64,000 nt of DNA from Mayamaea pseudoterrestris (Eukaryota; Bacillariophyta; Bacillariophyceae; Sellaphorales; Sellaphoraceae), in contig BROI01000022.1 of assembly GCA_027923505.1 (NCBI GenBank), positions 124,001-188,000 of the forward strand, written 5' to 3'. Numbering within the stretch: position 1 is the first letter of the stretch; every line of letters starts with the position of its first letter. The notes beneath the pieces were generated by a model, which was given only the letters and a program-made list of their open reading frames with translations, was not told where the DNA came from and did not search any database. Shown one piece after another: positions 42,701-52,777 of the stretch. A program made the position numbers and the translations under genes.

Positions 42701-45700
42701 ACACCAAATGAACATACGGGACAAGGGTTTGGCCATGCAGGTGCTCATTGGATGCTCCATTGGTGCACCAGTGGCGCCTTCTAGGCAGATGGCCCTTCAA
42801 CTGGCGCTCAGAAGGATTTTTCTTCTCGCTGTCACTGAGCTACTTGGATGCCATGGAGGGGTTTCACCACACCAAATGAACATACAGGACAAGGGTTTGG
42901 CCATGCAGGTGCTCGTTGGATGCTCCATTGGTGCACCAGTGGCGCCTTCTAGGCAGATGGCCCTTCAACTGGCGCTCAGAAGGATTTTCCTTCTCGCCGT
43001 CACTGAGCTACTTGGATGCCATGGAGGGGTTTCACCACACCAAATGAACATACAGGACAAGGGTTTGGCCATGCAGGTGCTCATTGGATGCTCCATTGGT
43101 GCACCAGTGGCGCCTTCTAGGCAGATGGCCCTTCAACTGGCGCTCAGAAGGATTTTCCTTCTCGCCGTCACTGAGCTACTTGGATGCCATGGCGGGGTTT
43201 TACCACACCAAATGAACATACAGGACAAGGGTTTGGCCATGCAGGTGCTCATTGGATGCTCCATTGGTGCACCAGTGACACCTTCTAGGCAGATGGCCCT
43301 TCAACTGGCGCTCAGAAGGATTTTCCTTCTCGCCATCACTGAGCTACTTGGATGCCATGGAGGGGTTTCACCACACCAAATGAACATACAGGACAAGGGT
43401 TTGGCCATGCAGGTGCTCATAGGATGCTCCATTGGTGCACCAGTGGCGCCATTTAGGCAGATGGCCCTTCAAGTGGCGCTCAGAAGGTTTTTCCTTCTCG
43501 CCATCACTGAGCTACTTGGATGCCATGGAGGGGTTTCACCACACCAAATGAACATACAGGACAAGGGTTTGGCCATGCAGGTGCTCGTTGGATGCTCCAT
43601 TGGTGCACCAGTGGCGCCTTCTAGGCAGATGGCCCTTCAAGTGGCGCTCAGAAGGATTTTCCTTCTCGCCGTCACTGAGCTACTTGGATGCCATGGAGGG
43701 GTTTCACCACACCAAATGAACATACAGGACAAGGGTTTGGCCATGCAGGTGCTCATAGGATGCTCCATTGGTGCACCAGTGGCGCCTTCTAGGCAGATGG
43801 CCCTTCAAGTGGCGCTCAGAAGGATTTTCCTTCTCGCCGTCACTGAGCTACTTGGATGCCATGGAGGGGTTTCACCACACCAAATGAACATATGGGACAA
43901 GGGTTTGGCCATGCAGGTGCTCATAGGATGCTCCATTGGTGCACCAGTGGCGCCTTCTAGGCAGATGGCCCTTCAACTGGCGCTCAGAAGGATTTTCCTT
44001 CTCGCCGTCACTGAGCTACTTGGATGCCATGGAGGGGTTTCACCACACCAAATGAACATACGGGACAAGGGTTTGGCCATGCAGGTGCTCATTGGATGCT
44101 CCATTGGTGCACCAGTGGCACCTTCTAGGCAGATGGCCCTTCAAGTGGCGCTCAGAAGGATTTTCCTTCTCGCCATCACTGAGCTACTTGGATGCCATGG
44201 AGGGGTTTCACCACACCAAATGAACATATGGGACAAGGGTTTGGCCATGCAGGTGCTCATAGGATGCTCCATTGGTGCACCAGTGGCGCCTTCTAGGCAG
44301 ATGGCCCTTCAAGTGGCGCTCAGAAGGTTTTTCCTTCTCGCCGTCACTGAGCTACTTGGATGCCATGGAGGGGTTTCACCACACCAAATGAACATACAGG
44401 ACAAGGGTTTGGCCATGCAGGTGCTCATAGGATGCTCCATTGGTGCACCAGTGGCACCTTCTAGGCAGATGGCCCTTCAACTGGCACTCAGAAGGATTTT
44501 CCTTCTCGCCATCACTGAGCTACTTGGATGCCATGGAGGGGTTTCACCACACCAAATGAACATACAGGACAAGGGTTTGGCCATGCAGGTGCTCGTTGGA
44601 TGCTCCATTGGTGCACCAGTGGCGCCTTCTAGGCAGATGGCCCTTCAAGAGGCGCTCAGAAGGATTTTCCTTCTCGCCGTCACTGAGCTACTTGGATGCC
44701 CCGGAGGGGTTTCACCACACCAAATGAACATACAGAACAAGGGTTTGGCCATGCAGGTGCTCACAGGATGCTCCATTGGTGCACCAGTGGCGCCATTTAG
44801 GCAGATGGCCCTTCAAGTGGCGCTCAGAAGGTTTTTCCTTCTCGCCGTCACTGAGCTACTTGGATGCCATGGAGGGGTTTCACCACACCAAATGAACATA
44901 TGGGACAAGGGTTTGGCCATGCAGGTGCTCATAGGATGCTCCATTGGTGCACCAGTGGCGCCATTTAGGCAGATGGCCCTTCAACTGGCGCTCAGAAGGA
45001 TTTTCCTTTTCGTTGTCACTGAGCTACTTGGATGCCATGGAGGGGTTTCACCACACCAAATGAATATATAGGACAAGGGTTTGGCCATGCAGGTGCTCAT
45101 AGGATGCTCCATTGGTGCACCAGTGGCGCCTTCTAGGCAGATGGCCCTTCAACTGGCGCTCAGAAGGATTTTCCTTCTCGCCGTCACTGAGCTACTTGGA
45201 TGCCATGGAGGGGTTTCACCACACCAAATGAACATACAGGACAAGGGTTTGGCCATGCAGGTGCTCATAGGATGCTCCATTGGTGCACCAGTGGCGCCAT
45301 TTAGGCAGATGGCCCTTCAAGTGGCACTCAGAAGGATTTTCCTTCTCGCCGTCACTGAGCTACTTGGATGCCATGGAGGGGTTTCACCACACCAAATGAA
45401 CATATGGGACAAGGGTTTGGCCATGCAGGTGCTCATAGGATGCTCCATTGGTGCACCAGTGGCGCCATTTAGGCAGATGGCCCTTCAAGTGGCGCTCAGA
45501 AGGTTTTTCCTTCTCGCCGTCACTGAGCTACTTGGATGCCATGGAGGGGTTTCACCACACCAAATGAACATACAGGACAAGGGTTTGGCCATGCAGGTGC
45601 TCATTGGATGCTCCATTGGTGCACCAGTGGCGCCTTCTAGGCAGATGGCCCTTCAAGAGGCGCTCAGAAGGAATTTCCTTCTCGCCGTCACTGAGCTACT

Positions 45701-46320
45701 TGGATGCCATGGAGGGGTTTCACCACACCAAATGAACATACAGAACAAGGGTTTGGCCATGCAGGTGCTCATAGGATGCTCCATTGGTGCACCAGTGGCG
45801 CCATTTAGGCAGATGGCCCTTCAAGTGGCGCTCAGAAGGATTTTCCTTCTCGCCGTCACTGAGCTACTTGGATGCCATGGAGGGATTTCCCCACACCTGA
45901 TGAATATATGAGACAAGGGTTTGGCCATGCAGGTGCTCATAGGATGCTCCATTGGTGCACCAGTGGCGCCATTTAGGCAGATGGCCCTTCAACTGGCGCT
46001 CAGAAGGATTTTCCTTCTGAGCTACTTAGATGCCATGGATGGGTTTCACCATGCTAAATGAACATACGGGATAAGGGTTTGGCCATGCAGGTGCTCATTA
46101 GATGCTCCATTGGTGCACCAGTGGCGCCTTCGAAACAGATGAGCCTTTAAATGGCGCTCAGAAGGATTTTCCTTCTCGCCGTCACTGAGCTACTTGGATG
46201 CCATGGAGGGGTTTCACCACACCAAATGATCATATGGGGCAAGGGTTTGGCCATGCAGGTGCTCATTGGATGCTCCATTGGTGCACCAGTGGCACCTTCT
46301 AGGCAGATGACCCTTCAAGT
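24766..46320 (+). repeat. 168-bp satellite DNA, long array B (~128 tandem units)
   Basis: Head-to-tail tandem array, period exactly 168 bp in most units (for example GGTTTGGCC at 25273 and 25441). Typical unit landmarks are GCTACTTGGATGCCATGG, TTTCACCACACCAAATGAAC, TTTGGCCATGCAGGTGCTCA, TTGGTGCACCAGTGGCGCC and CTCAGAAGGATTTTCCTTCT. The centre (about 30-41.6 kb) is highly homogeneous; both edges carry more variants. Disturbed units occur near 26,236-26,320, 29,800-29,950, 33,730-33,960, 40,770 and 41,680-41,880. One frame lacks stops (56 codons per unit), producing ORFs up to ~1,299 codons such as 29836-33735 and 33874-37752. Most variable sites change the amino acid and frames break at indels and stops, so I annotate it as satellite, not gene. 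Confidence 0.97.
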
Positions 46321-46654
46321 TTGTTAGTCCTTTGGTGGCAAGCTCAAGTCGTTCTGTGACAGCTTTTCTGGTGTACCTTTTTACCCACTCTATGAACTTC
46401 TGCATGGTCAAAACTTTGTTACATTTATGCTAATTCCAGAATCCGCTCACTGATGGGGGGAGGAAATTCTCTTCTGACAGTGAGTACAGACCGCACGTAA
46501 GCGGTATTAAAAAGTTCTGCCTACGACACTTGATTTTGTAACGACCGTCACGCAATCATTTTTTTCTTTGGGAGAGCAAGCAAAACACGGCATCATTCTG
46601 TAGCTGTCTATTTATAACAGTGCCTATTGACCTCAAGACGTGCATTTAGATATA
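46321..46654. other. Array right flank and SKI8-like gene promoter
   Basis: 334 bp of unique sequence after the last satellite unit stops abruptly within AGGCAGATGACCCTTCAAG. It must include the promoter of the WD40 gene. No tRNA or duplicated segment is seen on this side, unlike the left side. Confidence 0.5.
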
Positions 46655-47881
46655 ATGAGTGGATATCGTAGTCTGCATCGCGAGCAAGTTCTATCAAACG
46701 ACGGAAATGATTCCATTTGGACCATTGCTACAACGCCCTTGCTCTGCAAAAGCAAGACCAAGAAGGAGTCGGCATGGAGACTCTGGATGGGATCATCGTC
46801 GAGCGAAAGTATCAAGCTGTTTCGTGTCGAGGAAATTTCTTTGGAAACCAAAGCAGCCGATTTGAATGCGTCTGCCATGCGGCTGCAGTGTACGCATGAG
46901 TTCATTGGGAAGCAGCAGCAAGCAAATCGAAAGCAAAAAGAAGCAACGGACAAAGACGCTAGTTCATCATCAGTTGCAATATCATTTGGCTGCTCGAGTA
47001 TATCGATTGTTAGAAACTACATTGGACAGGACGATGATGCTGGAGACTACTTAATCATGGCCTTGGATTTGGCAGGTCACGTTCGCATGTGGAGTCTGCC
47101 GGAAGATTGGGACGACAATCATGATGCTGCAGTTGCCGAGCGAGACGACAAAACTCCATTCAAGCCATGCCAAGTCAAGGCAGTCTACGAGTTTGATGTA
47201 GACGACGCGACTGGAACGTGTGCGATTCTTTTTCCGCCTCGCATTTCCGGCCAACCGGGCGACGTGTTCGCCGCCATTACATGCTTGGATGGCACCATTG
47301 CCATGGTTGCTACTGGAATAGTAACGCCAAACTACCACAAGGAACCGACAAGTACAGGAACAATCATTGACTCCTATGGAAGTCGGGGCTCGGCACTGGC
47401 AATGAGTCTCTGCTGGCATCCAAAGCAGCAACATTTATTGTGCACCGGTCGAAAAGACGGAAGCATTGACCTATTGACGCAATCACGAAAGAACCAACAT
47501 CGACTGCAACGTCACACAGCGCCTGTTCGTGCTGTCGCATTTACTGATGATGGTCACTTGTTGATATCAGCGAGTGATGCTGGAACAATTTTGATTTGGG
47601 ACGTTACAAGACCAGCTCCAGTGCTTGTCCACCATGTCATGCAGGCTCATAAAAGTTGGATTCTGAATATCGCCACGCTGCCAGATAGTCGCCGGTTTGT
47701 CACGTGTGGAGCCGATCGCAAAATACATGTATGGAGCGTTGGCCAAATGCATCAAGCGGTTCATACCTTTCAAGCCGACGCGGAAATCTGGGCGCTAGCG
47801 CGAGGGCCTGTGCAAAATAGTCCTCGGCTTGTGACAGGGTCGGAGAATGGTCATTTGCAAGTGTATTCTCTAGAAAAATAG
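46655..47881 (+). CDS. WD40-repeat protein, SKI8/WDR61-like (408 aa)
   Basis: Starts at ATG 46655; the frame reaches 46640 only via GTG. Seven-blade WD40 propeller expected; the clearest repeats are in the C-terminal half: HTAPVRAVAFTDDGHLLISA...ILIWDV (~283-320), AHKSWILNIATLPDSRRFVT...IHVWSV, VHTFQADAEIWALA and LVTGSENGHLQVYS. The pattern SW-L-N-A...F-T-C--DRK--VW followed by a VHTF strand and a W-L strand matches SKI8/WDR61, a subunit of the Ski complex that feeds mRNA to the cytoplasmic exosome, and in some lineages of Paf1C. N-terminal repeats are interrupted by a Lys/Gln-rich insert. It is the first gene to the right of the satellite array. Confidence 0.78.
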   Translation: MSGYRSLHREQVLSNDGNDSIWTIATTPLLCKSKTKKESAWRLWMGSSSSESIKLFRVEEISLETKAADLNASAMRLQCTHEFIGKQQQANRKQKEATDKDASSSSVAISFGCSSISIVRNYIGQDDDAGDYLIMALDLAGHVRMWSLPEDWDDNHDAAVAERDDKTPFKPCQVKAVYEFDVDDATGTCAILFPPRISGQPGDVFAAITCLDGTIAMVATGIVTPNYHKEPTSTGTIIDSYGSRGSALAMSLCWHPKQQHLLCTGRKDGSIDLLTQSRKNQHRLQRHTAPVRAVAFTDDGHLLISASDAGTILIWDVTRPAPVLVHHVMQAHKSWILNIATLPDSRRFVTCGADRKIHVWSVGQMHQAVHTFQADAEIWALARGPVQNSPRLVTGSENGHLQVYSLEK

Positions 47882-47964
47882 TACAAAATAAGAAGTATAG
47901 TGCGGTACGCTATGGTGTTTAACAGCTGCTATGTGTGGTTTGAATACAGCTGCTTAGTACAATC

Positions 47965-50004
47965 TCATTCCTCGTCATCAACTCGCTCAAAGTCGTCCAT
48001 ATCGAATAATTTGGTTGTAAACGTCGTGGAGAAAACAGGGAGCGACACTTTAGGACCAGCTGGCGCAGCAACATCCTTGGGTACTTGTAGAGCCGGAGTT
48101 GTTGCAGTAAACGCTAGCTTCGGTTTCTTGGCAGCTGCACCGGGCGACTTGACCAATGGCAACCGCTCCAGTGGTTGCTGGCTGCTACTGACACTACCAG
48201 ATGAGCCATGCGCCGTCGAATCCTTGGGTGGCGAAGATCCCTTGCGCGCCAACGTTTGCTCCCGCTTGCTTCGGTTCTGTCGCGCTCGCCGTAACAACTT
48301 CTTCATATACTCGATGTCAACCGTCGTTTTCAGATTGGCAGGAAACACCATGATGAGTTCGTCAAACTTTTTGCGCTTTTCGCGATGCGGAGCATACTCG
48401 TGATTGTGCAAGGCCCGCTGCGCCATGGCTTCCGAATCAATCCAGTCATCGTAGGAGCGCGTATAGTCGTCGAGTGTATCGTAGAAGTGACGACTGAGCT
48501 TGTTGTGATCAATTGTATCGTCGTCGGGATCTGGAGGGACTGGAACCGTCGCCTTGAAAATTCCGCCAGGCAAAGTATTCTTGGGTATCTTGACGCGAAG
48601 CTTTTGTCCAGGAACGTGTGGATTGTGGAACAGAATCAAATCGCCCGGATGTTTGTCGGGTGGACATGTAACAGCGACACGCTCACTCGTCTTGCGGCGA
48701 GGCAAGTCGTCGGGTGAGCAATTCTTAATCATGGCTACAAGCTCATCATAGTAGTGCATGGCCTTGGCCTTGCGTTCGGCCGTAACGGCGGATTGTTCGT
48801 GCATGGTGTCATCGTTCTGTTGCTGTGGCGACGCGGCGGCAGCAGCAGCAGCGTTGTCGGATGCTGCAGTAGCGCTAGAAAGCTTTTGCTTTGCGATTGG
48901 CTGATGGTTCTCCAGACCCTTGACAACATTTGGTTGCTTCTTGCTTGCTTTGATAGATGCAATGGATAATGCTGGTGACTTTGCTGCACTCGACGCAGTA
49001 GCAGCAGCTGCTACTTTCTTCTTGTTGCCATTCGCCGTGGCGGCTGTAACATTCGACTTGTTGGACGAGACCGATTTGCCATCGCCAATCTCTATCTTCG
49101 CCTTGGGTTTTCGCTGACGTTTCTTGGGCGAGACGTTGGTATCCGTGAGCGGATCATACGTCTCCGTCGTCCATTCGGTTTCTTCCACTTCAAGCGTTCC
49201 AACATTGACAAAGAACTCGTCCGCATCTTGTTCATTCTGTAGCTCCATTTTCGTGGTCGTTGACTGCGCCATGACTTGCTCTGCCACGGTTCGACGCAGG
49301 TCCGAGTCATCAAAGAAACTGGTTTCACTGTAGACGGATCCAGCGCCTTCGTCGTCATCGCCTACTCCATTGTTAATGTTACGGTCGTCGTCATCATTCA
49401 CCATGACGCCCTGCACATATTTTGCTTCCAAATAGTCATACATATTGCCAAAGTCGCTGCGACGCGGCATGATGGACTGCGGTCGCAGCTCCTCGCGAGT
49501 CCGTCGCTTGCGCTTCTTGCCCGCCGGTTGAGTTGACGCGTCGGCTGCGTCTGGTGAAGTGACATTATTGTTTGCAGCATCGGCCATGGAATCGTCATCG
49601 CTGTCGCCGTCACCGTCTATACCATCACCAGGCATTTTCTTCTCTTCGCTGCTAGTCTTGACATTCGTTGGTAGAGTAGTATTTGCGACATTGACGGAAG
49701 GAATTGATTGCTGAAGGGCGGCAAGCCGACGCTCGCGGGTTCGTTTCATGGCGACTCCAACATCAGCCGTCACATTGAGAGGAACTTCGAACGAAATGGC
49801 GTCGCGCAAGTAACGTCGATGATTTTGTTTGCGAAAGGATTGTTTCGTCGCTCGACTCGTTGACTCATTGAGAGGTGCGTCCTCAACTGCACCTTCATGA
49901 GCGGATCCAGAAATGAATGACGTTTCGGAAGCAGCGACAGCTGAGGCGTCATGGCCATTCATAGCTTCTGCTTTCTCAAGAATCATGTCTGAGGTATTAT
50001 CCAT
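47965..50004 (-). CDS. Ubinuclein/Hpc2-like nuclear protein (679 aa)
   Basis: Start ATG 50004. Mostly disordered, acidic and basic low-complexity sequence with basic NLS-like clusters (GKKRKRRTR, SPKKRQRKPK). Around residues 221-280 there is a Hpc2-related (HRD/HUN) signature: an aromatic-acidic stretch ending FFDDSDLRR, then ~30 residues, then DEFFVNVGTLEVEE, matching the family pattern D-FIDDSE...GFYV--G-LE. That domain binds HIRA in the H3.3 chaperone complex. A second conserved-looking module at ~438-490 (VTCPPDKHPGDLI, GQKLRVKIPKN, PGGIFKATVPVP) resembles a short beta domain seen in stramenopile proteins. Convergent with the SKI8-like gene and divergent from the TPR gene. Confidence 0.68.
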   Translation of the reverse strand: MDNTSDMILEKAEAMNGHDASAVAASETSFISGSAHEGAVEDAPLNESTSRATKQSFRKQNHRRYLRDAISFEVPLNVTADVGVAMKRTRERRLAALQQSIPSVNVANTTLPTNVKTSSEEKKMPGDGIDGDGDSDDDSMADAANNNVTSPDAADASTQPAGKKRKRRTREELRPQSIMPRRSDFGNMYDYLEAKYVQGVMVNDDDDRNINNGVGDDDEGAGSVYSETSFFDDSDLRRTVAEQVMAQSTTTKMELQNEQDADEFFVNVGTLEVEETEWTTETYDPLTDTNVSPKKRQRKPKAKIEIGDGKSVSSNKSNVTAATANGNKKKVAAAATASSAAKSPALSIASIKASKKQPNVVKGLENHQPIAKQKLSSATAASDNAAAAAAASPQQQNDDTMHEQSAVTAERKAKAMHYYDELVAMIKNCSPDDLPRRKTSERVAVTCPPDKHPGDLILFHNPHVPGQKLRVKIPKNTLPGGIFKATVPVPPDPDDDTIDHNKLSRHFYDTLDDYTRSYDDWIDSEAMAQRALHNHEYAPHREKRKKFDELIMVFPANLKTTVDIEYMKKLLRRARQNRSKREQTLARKGSSPPKDSTAHGSSGSVSSSQQPLERLPLVKSPGAAAKKPKLAFTATTPALQVPKDVAAPAGPKVSLPVFSTTFTTKLFDMDDFERVDDEE

Positions 50005-50426
50005 TGTCTCCTTTAATGTTAGATCTAAAATAGTTTCTTTGCGTGGAGTGAATGCGCTTGAATCGGCAATCTAATCAAGCTCGTGGATCATCATGGCGAA
50101 GCGCGACGTGAAAACGTGGCGGCGCCGATCATGTGTCGTATCGGTTTTAAATGTTTGTAAGTCATCATGTCGCAACACGATTAATGACTCACGGGAGTCA
50201 TTACTGCGTTTGTATTCATTGGCAAGTTCAAGGAAATGAGTCATGATTCAAGTCCCACTTTCACACTCCGACCGCTGCTTCGCGTCGACGTGCTGCCATT
50301 TATTTTTTTGAATCGACGGTGAAGTGTCGTTTGATTGCTTCCCAAGGGCGGGTATAGAACTGCAGGACTCTCTATATCGTTACACTGGTAGAGCTAGTCG
50401 TAGCGGCAGATAGACAAGAGACGATT
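50005..50426. promoter_or_regulatory. Divergent intergenic region (ubinuclein-like / TPR gene)
   Basis: 422 bp with two divergent starts. AT-rich with several short direct repeats of GAGTCAT/ATGACTC-like sequence around 50,180-50,245 (ATGACTC, GGAGTCATTAC, GAGTCATGATTC). These could be bZIP (AP-1/GCN4-type TGAGTCA-like) sites; this is inference by eye. Confidence 0.4.
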
Positions 50427-52575
50427 ATGAAGCAAGCGAACAACGGAACGAAACCAGAAGCGGAGATACGTTCCGCAGCCGCAGCATCGCCTCCGCCACA
50501 AGACGAGCGCAACGTTTCGGATGAGAGCCTTCCTAAGTGGCGATACCATGCGCCAAAAGTAGAGGATCGCGAGTATCTACTAGGTGAGGATGCACTGACG
50601 CCTCCTGATCTTGACAGTCCGACGGCTCCAAATCTAGGATCATATACACGAAAGAATGTGACAAACATTGACGTTGATCCAATGGCACGAGCCTATTTCG
50701 ACGTTGGATTGCGTCTCATGTTGTCCTATCAGCATGAGATTGCCAGCAAATGCTTTTTGGCGGCTGTTCAGATGGCGCCATATTGCGCCTTGGCGCATGG
50801 ACTCATTTCGCTTTGTCACAGGTGCGTTTCTGAAAGCCGAGGAAGCTGATGGATGCAACATGATTAAGTATTACAACAGCATGCAACTAATTTTTCATAT
50901 CTCATGCTTGTAACACAGTCCTAATTACAATTTTAAGGGTGAACCGTACTACGAATCGACCTGTCACACTGACGAGGCGACCAAGCCAGACTTGATTTGT
51001 GTCTTTCCCTCGCAGCACGTAGCCGATCGGCACTCCAAGCAAGCTATAGAAACTATTGAAACCATTCGTCGCTTGCATCGGAATAGCAAAAAGAAGAGCA
51101 GCAGTAACAAGAAGGGAAATAACAAAAAGTCGGGCGCTGGCAAGCAAGACGATAATGATAATGCGAGCAACGATGGCAGCGACAGTATCAGCAATACACT
51201 CCCTGACATTATCGGCATTGCCGAAACGCAATTACTTACAGCAATCCGCGTCTTGACGTGCTTGCCGGGCGTCAGTCCATCGCTATCCGTCGAATTGGTT
51301 GGTCGTCCGTACGCTGACGCCATGCGGGCTGTCTACGACAAGTTTCCGCATGACCCAGAGATTGTATATTGCTTTGCCGAAGCACTCATGGTACTCAATG
51401 CATGGTGTTTATACGAATTTCCATCCGGCAAACCAGTTAGTCCCGATGTGGAGGAGACTCGCGTCGTCTTGGAACGAGCCCTACAGGAGCACCCTCACCA
51501 TGCTGGACTATGTCATCTTTATGTTCACTTGTCGGAAATGTCGGCGCATCCGGAATTGGCTTTAAAGGCATGCAAACCATTGCGTTCCGAGTTCCCCGAT
51601 GCGGGTCACTTGCTGCACATGGGTACTCACATTGATGTATTGGTGGGTGACTATGAGAGCTGCATTGCATTCAATCAGGCGGCCATTTTGGCCGACAAGC
51701 ATTTGATGGCATACAGTCCAGCGACGGCTGGCAAGGAGTCGTTCTACTTTGGATATATTGTGCATAACTATCACATGCTTGTGTTTGGTGCAATTCTTGG
51801 CGGCATGGAGGGACAAGCTATGCTTGCGGCGCAAGAGTTGAACCAAGTTATTACGGAACGCATGTTCGAAGAACACCCTGACTTGGCGGCATATTTGGAA
51901 AGCTATTCGGCGCTGGATGTACACATTCTGGTGCGGTTTGGTCGCTGGAAGGAAATACTGGAATTGGAGCTGCCAAAGAACAAGCAGCTCATGTTGTTTC
52001 GTACAGCGTCCATTCGATATGCGCGTGGATTGGCCTTTGCGGCCGACGATGATATTGTGGAAGCAAAGCGAGAGGCGGATCGACTTGATACCTTGCGCAA
52101 CATGCCCGAGACGGACCATCGCATTTTGCACAATAACAGCGTTGACAGGCTACTGGCGGTTGATGCCGTCATGTTGCGAGGCGAGATTGCTTATCGGGAA
52201 GGGAGTTTTGACGTTGCGTTTGGCATGTTGCGGAAGGGAGTGGAGATGCAAGACAATTTGAATTATGACGAGCCGTGGGGCAAGATGCAACCAATTCGGC
52301 ATGCGCTAGGCGGCCTGCTACTTGAGCAGGGACATGTTGATGAGGCGAGTGACGTATTTCGGTTGGATCTTAAGTTTCATCCCAAGAATCCGTTTGCGTT
52401 GGTTGGGCTCATTGGCTGTTTGAAACGATCCATTGGATGCTGCTCGAGCAAAGGTAACACGGCGGACAAGGAAGCGGAGATTGCTGAGCTGGAAGAGCAG
52501 CTCATGGAGCAACGAAGCCTTCCATGGGCCGACTTTGACGTTGCTGTCGCCTGCGAATGTTGTCAGAGGGCGTGA
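50427..52575 (+). CDS. TPR-repeat protein (2 exons, 683 aa)
   Basis: Exon 1 is 50427-50821 and exon 2 is 50919-52575; the 97-bp phase-2 intron (GTGCGT...CACAG) joins SLCH to SPNYNFKGEPYYE. TPR-like helices begin at about residue 85 (ARAYFDVGLRLMLSYQHEIASKCF) and recur (PEIVYCFAEALMVLNAW, LERALQEHPHHAGLCHLYVH, FPDAGHLLHMGTHIDVLVGDYESCIAFN, IAYREGSFDVAFGMLRKGVE, GHVDEASDVFRLDL). The segment with AGHLLHMGTHI followed by a G-Y-S position matches a TPR family widespread in bacteria and algae. A Ser/Lys/Asn-rich low-complexity insert sits at ~180-205. The role is probably scaffold-like; no catalytic domain is visible. Confidence 0.82.
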
Positions 52576-52777
52576 TGCTTTGATCTAATGCTTTGTAATA
52601 ATAAGATGTAGTTGCTGCGTTACAATACTGCGTTACAATACGTACTATGCTTTGGCAAGGTTCGAAATGCTTGCAGCATTTTCAATTCAATCAACTTATT
52701 CTTTGTTTCATACAAATAAACGCACCGCTCGAGTGTAACCATTGCTCAAGCCATCCATCATCCATCATAATTGTCCC

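Noticed and set aside
25132-45911. Giant ORFs (up to ~1,299 codons) read as repeat-protein genes
   Set aside because: Stop-free only because the 168-bp unit is a multiple of three; variants are mainly amino-acid changing, frames break at indels and stops, no consistent start or end, and both edges decay as satellites do.
24766-46320. CRISPR-like array
   Set aside because: Units are contiguous and near-identical over the full 168 bp with no variable spacers, and the genes around are eukaryotic.
24766-46320. CENP-B box in the satellite
   Set aside because: No match to the TTCG....A..CGGG spacing; the CGGG in CATACGGGAC has no TTCG at the needed distance.
52614-52642. Short direct repeat TGCGTTACAATA x2 downstream of the TPR gene
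   Set aside because: Two 12-bp copies in AT-rich 3' sequence are compatible with chance slippage.
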